From: Bacteroides sp. UBA939
GTDB lineage: Bacteria > Bacteroidota > Bacteroidia > Bacteroidales > Bacteroidaceae
DNA: 13,204 nt
Reading direction: 5' to 3'
NCBI RefSeq assembly: GCF_002293435.1
Contig: NZ_DBDF01000063.1
Location: forward strand, 1 to 13,204
A model generated the notes under the pieces. It was not told the origin of the DNA. It did no database searches and saw only the letters and a list, made by a program, of their open reading frames with translations. Positions 7,214 to 13,204 of the stretch are shown here, piece after piece (the stretch's first letter is position 1; every line of letters begins with the position of its first letter). The translations under genes and the position numbers were made by a program.

Positions 7214-9211
7214 TTATCTATTAATGTCTTTCCAACCCGGATTCTGTATCAACAACGGATTCATGAGCATCTCATTCAAGGGTATCGGATAATAGTAACG
7301 TTTATCGTCCCAAGGTCGCACACCGTTGATAACAGTAGTAGATGTAGGATAAGGAATAATGAAACCTTCACCATCTACTCTCACTTGATTGCCTACCTCT
7401 GCTATGGGAACAGTTACCATGAATGGGAAATCCTTGTATGTTTCATCGTTACGGTTTTTGCTGTACAATTCGGTCTTTTCCGGAGTCATTTTCATTCCTC
7501 TTACAGGAACCGTGAACAGTTTACCGGCTTTCCATCTCATCAAGTCTTCATAACGCATACCTTCTATCATGGTTTCTACACGGCGCTCGCGTCTGATTTC
7601 ACGAAGAATCGGAGATACGGAATAATCCAATTTCTCTGCATAGATTGCATCCAAACGCGGATCTGCAGGAATATTAGATAAAGTCAGCTTGGCATTGGGG
7701 TACTTCGTAAAGTCGAATCCCGCCCTTTCTCTCAAAGCATTGATAGTAAGATTCAAATCTTCGTTAGTTATTTCATTCAGCTCGGCTCTGGCTTCGGCAT
7801 AGATCAACAACAGCTCTCCGTAGCGGAACATGTGTGCTGTCTGTACACCATTGGGATTAGCTTCCCATTCCGGATAGTCAGGCATCCAATGCTTGATGAA
7901 ACGATAACCGGTTACCGTAGAGTTATAGTGTTTCATCGGAGAACCACCGCCGGTATCGTAAATAATCATTGGATAAATGACGCCTGTTTCTTCTATACCG
8001 TATGTGTCATCGTCCATATCAAAAATAGATGCCTTTGAGTCTGCTTCACCCGGTTTGTCAATTGTTTGTCTCAAGCGAGGATCACGGTTGTCTAATTCTT
8101 CCCACATGCCGTCATATCCTTTAAACAAAGGATTCACTTCGTAGTTGCCTGCGGTACCTCCAATATAAATAGGGCGTCCGTCCTCACATAAATAGTCTTC
8201 GAGCACACATATAGGGGCACCCAAACAGTAACGTGTGTGGTTATTCATACCCCAATAACGCGGATTGTCATGTCCCAGCTTAACACCGTCATATACGCGC
8301 GACAGAATGGTTTCTGTATTGCCTTCTGTTTCCGGACTTCCCTTTTGTATGAATAACTGCCAATATCCATCACCTGCGGCATTCTTGAAAAGGCTATATC
8401 TGTTTTTATCAATGATTCTCTTAGCAGCATCACGACTCATTTCAAAGAAGCCATTAGCTGTAGATTGCAGGTTCAACTCAGTATGATACTTCCGGAAAGT
8501 TCCTTCGAACAGGCAGAAACGTGATTTCAGGAACAATGCCATATCTTGATTGATATATCCGCAGGAGTTATCATTATCATCCAGATTCGCAACCGCAAAA
8601 TCGAAACACTCTAAGATTTTGCCTACCAACTCCGTACGCGGCATACGTGCGCCGTACAACTCGGGGGATGCCGTATCCAATTCTTTGTCTAACCAAGGCA
8701 CTTCACCCAAAGCTACCAGCTTAATGTAGTAATCCCATGCCTTGAAGAAATATGCCTGAGCAGCATATCCTTTCAAATCTTCCGGATCGCCCACTTCAGT
8801 GTAATGATTCAGGAAGTAGTTCACTTTACGAAGTTTCTCCCATTGCCAGGGTGTATCAAAATTCTTGGAAGCAGCAGTCGGAGTATCATAAGTACCTCCT
8901 AATTTGCCGTCAATACCACCTGCATAGACTGTATTATCGCTAAATGCATCTGCGAAAATAATCTGGCTTCCGGCTTTTACGGGCAAAAAGCCCTTATCGT
9001 GTGAAGTATTGTTGGTTCCTCCAATACCATGTCCGTATACATAGTACCTGTATATACCGTCTAAGTACAGTTGCAAATCGACTTCTTTTACAAAAAATGT
9101 ACCGTTCGCCATTTTATCAATTGGATCGCGTTGCATAAATTCATCGTTACAAGACGACAAAGCTGCCACCAAAGAAGCCACGAGGAATGTTATAATTGAA
9201 TATCTTTTCAT
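7214..9211 (-). CDS. susD: SusD/RagB family surface glycan-binding lipoprotein
   Basis: The SusD-type lid lipoprotein that sits on the SusC barrel and delivers bound glycan. It has 665 residues, longer than the usual 500-600. The N-terminus MKRYSIITFLVASLVAALSS is followed by lipobox Cys21 and the acidic N-D-E run typical of surface lipoproteins. The N-terminal TPR-like part includes YAAQAYFFKAWDYYIKL (149-165) and VPWLDKEL. The C-terminal RagB/SusD domain includes LLLIYAEARAEL (467-478), INALRERAGF (490-499) and EIRRERRVETMIEGMRYEDL (538-557), and the protein ends with the family signature QNPGW (656-660). The extra length lies mainly in loops between about 280 and 450. The gene starts 19 bases after the susC stop, and the next gene follows after 23 bases, so the three form one transcription unit. 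The symbol denotes the family, not orthology to the starch protein. Confidence 0.96.
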   Translation of the reverse strand: MKRYSIITFLVASLVAALSSCNDEFMQRDPIDKMANGTFFVKEVDLQLYLDGIYRYYVYGHGIGGTNNTSHDKGFLPVKAGSQIIFADAFSDNTVYAGGIDGKLGGTYDTPTAASKNFDTPWQWEKLRKVNYFLNHYTEVGDPEDLKGYAAQAYFFKAWDYYIKLVALGEVPWLDKELDTASPELYGARMPRTELVGKILECFDFAVANLDDNDNSCGYINQDMALFLKSRFCLFEGTFRKYHTELNLQSTANGFFEMSRDAAKRIIDKNRYSLFKNAAGDGYWQLFIQKGSPETEGNTETILSRVYDGVKLGHDNPRYWGMNNHTRYCLGAPICVLEDYLCEDGRPIYIGGTAGNYEVNPLFKGYDGMWEELDNRDPRLRQTIDKPGEADSKASIFDMDDDTYGIEETGVIYPMIIYDTGGGSPMKHYNSTVTGYRFIKHWMPDYPEWEANPNGVQTAHMFRYGELLLIYAEARAELNEITNEDLNLTINALRERAGFDFTKYPNAKLTLSNIPADPRLDAIYAEKLDYSVSPILREIRRERRVETMIEGMRYEDLMRWKAGKLFTVPVRGMKMTPEKTELYSKNRNDETYKDFPFMVTVPIAEVGNQVRVDGEGFIIPYPTSTTVINGVRPWDDKRYYYPIPLNEMLMNPLLIQNPGWKDINR

Positions 9212-9230
9212 AATCTATTGATTTAAAGAA

Positions 9231-12200
9231 TTAAAAACCTACTTGAATGCCTAAACTAAATGTCCGCTTTGGAGGATATGCATCCGACAGATAGTCTGAA
9301 TCGTAGTACTTAGGTACATCCGAAATTGTAAACAGATTGTAAGCGGATAAATTCAGTCTCAGCTTCTCCAGTCCGATTTTGTTGACCCATGATTTCGGGA
9401 AGCTATATCCCAGAATTACTTGTTTCAACTTAATATAGGATGCATCGAGTAAATAACCTGATTGAGTAGTACCTCCGATACCCGAACCATACATCGGGAA
9501 TTTGGCATCTGTCCTTTCGGGAGTCCATGAATTGTTGTACACTTCCCATGAACCTGCTCCATTGCCCCAATAGCTGGATGCAGATGATAACCAGTAGTCT
9601 CTCTTACCCACACCTTGGAACATCAAATCCAAATCGAATCCTTTGTACTGGAAGTTGGCAGTAATGTTGTAGCGATAACGCGGCGCACTGTTACCGATTA
9701 TTTTTCTGTCACCCGAATCAGCTACAGTACCCAAACCACCGGTAATAACACCATCGTGATTCAAGTCATGATACCAAACATATCCTGGGTATGCCTGTCC
9801 GCCTTTAAAATAGGGGCCATGATACAACGGTTTGTCATTAGCGCCTAGGCCGTCGAAATCGCCTTCTTGAAGAATACCTCCGGTCACATATCCCCAGATA
9901 TCGCCTACAGTATATCCTTTATACAGTTTACCATCACCAATTACACTGGTAGGATTGGAAGGATAGCTCGCAACTTCTCCTTTGTCATCGGATAGCGCAA
10001 CACCTACATTATAGCTTAATCCATTGGATAACCTATCCGACCATTTTACTTGGATCTCGAAACCGGTGGTTTTTAAAACACCTGCGTTTTCAAGGGGCAA
10101 TTCGTCGTCACCAATCAATGCAGGATATTCCTTTCCTCCCGGAATCAAAATGTCGGTTACTTTTCTCTCGAATATATCGGCAGTAAACATCAATCGATTC
10201 CGTAAGAAAGTAAAGTCGAACCCAAGGTTCTTGGTCGTTGATTTCTCCCAAGTCAGGAAGGGATTTACCATTGTAGGAGGCGTAATACCTGTGGGATAAC
10301 GTGTCCCATCAAACAAGAAGTATCCCGATTCCGTATTGAAAACAGATTGATATTCGTATTGGTCATATGGCTGACTACCCAGACGTCCCCATGAAGCCCT
10401 GATCTTGAAGTTATCCAACCAATTTTTTGACCACTCCATAAACTTTTCATCCGAAACTCTCCATCCCAACGATACAGTGGGAAAGAACTGAAAACGGGAA
10501 TCCTTCGGAAATTTGGAACTACCGTCATAACGGGCATCCAACTCAATCAAATACTTGCCCATGTAGTTGTACATGATGCGTCCGAATAAAGCGCGTGCCG
10601 CAACTTCATGGTGCAAGTTCGAAGAAGTATTGGCAGTAACGTCTTCTACTAATGTCGGGGTCAATATATACGGGTCAAGCATTTTTATCAATGAGAGAGA
10701 AGAACTGGCATAGCTTTCTTGTTCTTGGTTAATACCCAACAATGCAGAAATATTATGCTTCTCTTTAAAAGTCTGGTTGTAGTCGGCATACACGTTGATA
10801 GAATACTGATCTGTAGAGCTACGCGATATATAACCATCATTGCCTGTAGCCCAACGATATTCAAGGGCAGTCCATGAGTTGTTGACACGTCCCTGTTTCG
10901 GATGCGTTTTCTCTCTTTGGTAAGTAGTTGGAGTAACTGAAAGATCCGCCTTTATTTTTAATATTTTAGGTAAGATAATAAATTCCGGACTAATGGAAAG
11001 AATGGTCTTGCGTCTGGAGGTGATATCACGTCCACCAGCATACAGGTAACTCACAGGGTTTTCCGTCGGATAATTAGCCACTTGATCGTCTGGGCCTGTC
11101 AGCACCGGCTGATAAATAAAGTTCTCAGGATAGTAAGATTTAGCATACTGCCAGAGATTCATACCATCTGTTTGTTGTGTTGGTGCTTCATAGTCGAACA
11201 CATTGTATGAAGCCTTGGCGGCTACCGTAAACCAATCAGTCACTTTGGCGTTTATACTCATCATGGCATTGTATCTCTTCAACTGGTCAGTTCTAATTTC
11301 ATACATACCTTCTTGGTCTTGCATACCCAGAGATATATAATAACTGATTTTGTCACTACCACCACTGATAGAAATATTATGCTTCTGAGTCGGAGTCCAA
11401 TCTTTCACCAATTCTTCATAAGGTCTCGTATTACCTACCCACTGAATGGCAGTACCTCTCATAAAGTAAGGCTTATTGTTTACAGGGTCATTCATGTAAG
11501 CCCACATGCCATCCAGCATTTCCTGGTCGTTCGAAGAAATCTCTTTAATATCACCTATCCACAATCTTCTGTCTAATCCGGCCTTATAGATATAATATGA
11601 ATCCAAAATATCGGGTAACTCATAAGGTTGATCGAAAGCCAGATTATAAGAATAATCAATTTTTGCTTTTTGATTGTAAGTACCTCCCTTGGTGGTAACC
11701 AATATTACACCGAAAGTTGCTCTTGTACCATAGATAGCAGCAGCAGAGGCATCTTTCAGGAATGACATGTTATCAATATCGTTCGGGTTCAACTGATTCA
11801 GGTCTTCGGCAGTAATTTCTACTCCATCCAACAAAATCAGCGGAGAACCGGAAACTATATCAAACTTATTCTTGTCGTCATTGGATGTACCTCTCGCTTG
11901 GAAAGTCGTAGCACCACGAATGTTCAGGCTCGGTACTTTGTTCGGATCACCACCATTGATACTGACATTTAAACCCGGAACCAAACCTTGCAATGCCTGT
12001 CCGATATTGGCAACCGGTCTGTTTTCCAATGTTTCTGCTCCTATGGAAGCCACAGAAGCGGTCAAGTTTCCTTTCTTTTGAGACTGAAAACCAATCACCA
12101 CTACTTCGTCTATCAGTTTAGAGTCTTCGGATAAAGTAACATTGATAGTCTTTTGGTTATCTACCGTCACTTCTTTAGTAATATATCCCACGAAAGAGAA

Positions 12201-12488
12201 TGTCAGTACACTCTTGCTCCCGGGTACAGATATACTATAGTTACCATCAATGTCTGTGATAGTACCTGTACTAGTCCCTTTTACCATTACTGTCACTCCA
12301 ATTATGGGTTCACCACTGGGGTCTTGTACAACACCCGTAATCTGCAGTTCCTGGTCGATACCCATCGTAACATCCGAGGCGGCACTTGCCGTTTGAGATA
12401 TTCCTGCAGACAAAAAGAATAAGCATAGGAAAAGTATCAGGCATTGATGCTTTTTCCAACTTCTAATTAACATTTTTGCGTCTTTCAT
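9231..12488 (-). CDS. susC: SusC/RagA family TonB-dependent outer membrane transporter
   Basis: Outer membrane transporter that imports oligosaccharides using TonB-ExbBD energy in complex with SusD. With the start at 12488 it has 1085 residues, normal for SusC. Order: long basic signal peptide (1 to about 37, ending TASAA); CarboxypepD_reg-like domain (about 48-120, ITGVVQDPSGEPIIGVTVMV); TonB-box-like DEVVVIGFQ (127-135); plug domain (about 141-270) containing LNIRGATT and the conserved LKDASAAAIYGTRATFGVIL; then the 22-strand-type barrel ending in an aromatic residue (GIQVGF). No STN domain precedes the carboxypeptidase-like domain, consistent with HTCS rather than sigma/anti-sigma control. 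An ATG at 12518 would add ten residues but lies upstream of the transcript start predicted from the promoter at 12516-12523, so 12488 is preferred; 12473 is also possible. It is the first gene of the operon. The symbol denotes the family only. Confidence 0.96.
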   Translation of the reverse strand: MKDAKMLIRSWKKHQCLILFLCLFFLSAGISQTASAASDVTMGIDQELQITGVVQDPSGEPIIGVTVMVKGTSTGTITDIDGNYSISVPGSKSVLTFSFVGYITKEVTVDNQKTINVTLSEDSKLIDEVVVIGFQSQKKGNLTASVASIGAETLENRPVANIGQALQGLVPGLNVSINGGDPNKVPSLNIRGATTFQARGTSNDDKNKFDIVSGSPLILLDGVEITAEDLNQLNPNDIDNMSFLKDASAAAIYGTRATFGVILVTTKGGTYNQKAKIDYSYNLAFDQPYELPDILDSYYIYKAGLDRRLWIGDIKEISSNDQEMLDGMWAYMNDPVNNKPYFMRGTAIQWVGNTRPYEELVKDWTPTQKHNISISGGSDKISYYISLGMQDQEGMYEIRTDQLKRYNAMMSINAKVTDWFTVAAKASYNVFDYEAPTQQTDGMNLWQYAKSYYPENFIYQPVLTGPDDQVANYPTENPVSYLYAGGRDITSRRKTILSISPEFIILPKILKIKADLSVTPTTYQREKTHPKQGRVNNSWTALEYRWATGNDGYISRSSTDQYSINVYADYNQTFKEKHNISALLGINQEQESYASSSLSLIKMLDPYILTPTLVEDVTANTSSNLHHEVAARALFGRIMYNYMGKYLIELDARYDGSSKFPKDSRFQFFPTVSLGWRVSDEKFMEWSKNWLDNFKIRASWGRLGSQPYDQYEYQSVFNTESGYFLFDGTRYPTGITPPTMVNPFLTWEKSTTKNLGFDFTFLRNRLMFTADIFERKVTDILIPGGKEYPALIGDDELPLENAGVLKTTGFEIQVKWSDRLSNGLSYNVGVALSDDKGEVASYPSNPTSVIGDGKLYKGYTVGDIWGYVTGGILQEGDFDGLGANDKPLYHGPYFKGGQAYPGYVWYHDLNHDGVITGGLGTVADSGDRKIIGNSAPRYRYNITANFQYKGFDLDLMFQGVGKRDYWLSSASSYWGNGAGSWEVYNNSWTPERTDAKFPMYGSGIGGTTQSGYLLDASYIKLKQVILGYSFPKSWVNKIGLEKLRLNLSAYNLFTISDVPKYYDSDYLSDAYPPKRTFSLGIQVGF

Positions 12489-12515
12489 AATCTTTATATT
12501 AAATTTTTGACGGTG

Positions 12516-12523
12516 CAAATCTA
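12516..12523 (-). promoter_or_regulatory. susC promoter -7 box
   Basis: The minus strand reads TAGATTTG, a full match to the Bacteroides -7 consensus TAnnTTTG. Transcription would begin near 12510, giving a leader of about 22 bases before the ATG at 12488. No TTTG occurs at the expected -33 distance, as is common for promoters that need an activator, here presumably the HTCS. Confidence 0.65.
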
Positions 12524-12688
12524 CGTTTATCCATAATGTTGTATTTTACTGTTTTAGTTTTTTCTTTTACTCAAATTCAGTAAGCAGAGTTGAGGAAAAG
12601 CCTAACACGCAGAAAATCAATGAGTATCTTTTTTGATAAACAAAAAAAATGATAATATTAGTTCGTTTCTGAGGGAAATATGAGAGGG

Positions 12689-12736
12689 GAACAGAATAGG
12701 ATACATACGACAAAATAAAGGCTGAAACGAATAGGA
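12689..12736. repeat. Repeated GAAACGAATAGGA-like motif, operator candidate
   Basis: The plus strand carries gaacagaatagga at 12689-12701 and gaaacgaatagga at 12724-12736, an imperfect direct repeat with a 35-base period. The element gttcgtttc at 12661-12669 is an inverted partial copy (GAAACGAAC on the minus strand). These lie about 150-225 bases upstream of the predicted susC transcript start. AraC-type regulators often bind direct repeats, so an HTCS or other activator site is possible, but the match is short. Confidence 0.35.
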
Positions 12737-12812
12737 GCGATGCCGAGTTTTGAGGTAACAATGTGGATCCTCTCCGTATCCTGCTCTATTCTTCTACCAT
12801 GTTTAAATTAGG

Positions 12813-12836
12813 GGTTCACCTTCTTCACCTTGAACC
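12813..12836. repeat. Small hairpin containing a 9-base step repeat
   Basis: GGTTCA at 12813-12818 pairs with TGAACC at 12831-12836. Between and overlapping these, TTCACCTT occurs twice, at 12815-12822 and 12824-12831. On the minus strand it follows directly after the T-tract of the terminator at 12837-12876. Function unknown. Confidence 0.5.
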
Positions 12837-12876
12837 AAAATAAAAACCACCGAGCGACTATTAGGCCCGGCGGTTT
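12837..12876 (-). terminator. Rho-independent terminator, minus strand
   Basis: Arms 12844-12852 and 12868-12876 (9 bp, 15-base loop) pair fully in minus-strand RNA if one G-U wobble is allowed, and the minus strand continues TTTTTATTTT. In plus-strand RNA the same position is an A-C mismatch and no T-run follows. It therefore ends a minus-strand transcript entering from the right, well before the susC promoter. Confidence 0.7.
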
Positions 12877-12925
12877 GTAAAGTGAAGTAAAAGCCGAAAT
12901 TATTAGTATCAGAAAAGGCAGCGGG

Positions 12926-12973
12926 TTAAATCCCCACCGCTTTCAGTTCGTCCGTTAATTCAGAATACTTCAT
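12926..12973 (-). CDS. Possible 15-residue small ORF
   Basis: ATG at 12973 opens MKYSELTDELKAVGI, closed by TAA at 12926-12928. The start is about 24 bases downstream of the transcript start predicted from the promoter at 13003-13033, a normal leader length. The peptide is charged, could form a short helix, and has no signal sequence or membrane segment. The stop lies within a small GC-rich hairpin (AGCGG and CCGCT arms). There is no clear Shine-Dalgarno sequence, though this is common in Bacteroides. I do not recognise it; it may be a real microprotein, a leader peptide, the truncated head of a lost gene, or chance. Confidence 0.3.
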   Translation of the reverse strand: MKYSELTDELKAVGI

Positions 12974-13002
12974 AATTTAAAAGAACTTTTACTTTGCAGA
13001 TG

Positions 13003-13033
13003 CAAAAGAACGTTTTCATTATAATCTGCCAAA
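13003..13033 (-). promoter_or_regulatory. Candidate Bacteroides-type promoter
   Basis: On the minus strand, TTTG (13033-13030) is separated by exactly 19 bases from TTCTTTTG (13010-13003). The consensus is TTTG, about 19 bases, TAnnTTTG; the only departure is T for A in the second -7 position. Predicted transcript start is near 12997. Confidence 0.5.
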
Positions 13034-13040
13034 TAACTAT

Positions 13041-13053
13041 GCGATTAAATCGC
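13041..13053. promoter_or_regulatory. Palindrome next to the candidate promoter
   Basis: GCGATTAAATCGC is a 13-base palindrome with 6-base arms and one central base. It lies 7 bases upstream of the -33 element of the promoter at 13003-13033, about -44 to -56 from the predicted transcript start, where an activator site could lie. No factor can be named. Confidence 0.35.
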
Positions 13054-13109
13054 TATCGTTTGGATTGTTTAACTATGTTACACCACAAAACAAAACCCGC
13101 ACGGTTACG

Positions 13110-13183
13110 CCTGCATAATAATGCGAATCAGGAGTTAAAGGGGGTATCTAACCTGCATTATTCATACTGAAGGAGTTAAGGGG
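13110..13183. repeat. Two imperfect direct repeats, about 30 bases each
   Basis: Copy one (13110-13144) runs from CCTGCAT to GGAGTTAAAGGGG; copy two (13152-13183) runs from CCTGCAT to GGAGTTAAGGGG. The shared ends are nearly exact and the middle diverges; the spacing is 41-42 bases. No gene covers them. They may be binding sites or a decayed repeat family. Confidence 0.55.
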
Positions 13184-13204
13184 TTGTCAGTTTGTCACTT
13201 TGTA
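13184..13204. repeat. 8-base tandem repeat cut by the window edge
   Basis: TTGTCAGT, TTGTCACT and the partial unit TTGTA follow one another without gaps, a period of 8 bases over 21 bases, running off the right edge. The true length of the array cannot be seen. Confidence 0.45.

Larger units (their letters stand above)
12524..12836. other. Intergenic region upstream of susC
   Basis: No credible gene is seen. The region is AT-rich and contains a small A/T hairpin (TTTTTTG at 12629-12635 with CAAAAAA at 12641-12647), a repeated motif at 12689-12736 described separately, and a repeat-bearing hairpin at 12813-12836. It is the natural place for the HTCS operator of the PUL, but no operator can be fixed from sequence alone. 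Confidence 0.6.
12837..12997 (-). ncRNA. Candidate short transcript of about 160 nt upstream of susC
   Basis: A promoter-like pair (13003-13033) and a terminator (12837-12876) face the same way and would bound an RNA of about 160 nt containing one 15-codon ORF. It matches no RNA family that I recognise. It could be a small regulatory RNA, a leader-peptide RNA or a decayed gene remnant. It lies on the same strand as susC, so it is not antisense to the PUL in this window. Confidence 0.35.

Noticed and set aside
12567..12761. Minus-strand open frame of 64 codons upstream of susC
   Set aside because: Low-complexity, AT-driven composition, no supporting start signal or family, and it covers the likely regulatory region of susC.
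12489..13204. tRNA, riboswitch or insertion-sequence remnant in the right spacer
   Set aside because: No cloverleaf arms, no conserved riboswitch core and no terminal inverted repeats or transposase fragments were found on reading.

Overview
The window looks like a polysaccharide utilisation locus (PUL) from a gut Bacteroides or close relative. The support is a SusC/SusD pair, an acidic lipoprotein export signal after a lipobox cysteine, a hybrid two-component system (HTCS) regulator, Bacteroides-type promoter boxes (TAnnTTTG), and start sites without strong Shine-Dalgarno sequences. I cannot name the species. All recognisable genes lie on the minus strand, so the locus reads from right to left.

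Layout in transcription order. Positions 13204-12489 form a roughly 700-base spacer with no ordinary gene. It holds two families of short repeats, a possible small transcription unit (promoter, 15-codon ORF, terminator) and the region driving the PUL. Next come susC (12488-9231), susD (9211-7214) and a surface glycan-binding lipoprotein with Ig-like and F5/8 type C domains (7190-6024), packed with 19-23 base gaps. A strong hairpin terminator (6007-5959) closes this binding and import block. The HTCS sensor-regulator follows (5889-1858), then a secreted GH29 alpha-L-fucosidase (1761-313). After a long, perfect inverted repeat built from GTA-rich units (108-296), the start of another exported protein (96-1) runs off the left edge.

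Working model: the surface lipoproteins SusD and the F5/8 protein capture a glycan, SusC imports it with TonB-derived energy, and the periplasmic fucosidase removes terminal alpha-L-fucose. The HTCS senses a breakdown product in the periplasm and, through its cytoplasmic AraC-type domain, activates the susC promoter. The fucosidase shows that the substrate carries alpha-fucose, but host glycan and plant polysaccharide remain equally open from this sequence.

The enzymes and transporters are of known families. The parts least explained by known families are non-coding: the 44-bp perfect inverted repeat after the fucosidase, the candidate small transcription unit upstream of susC, and the repeat clusters at the right edge. 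I found no clear evidence of a wholly new system.
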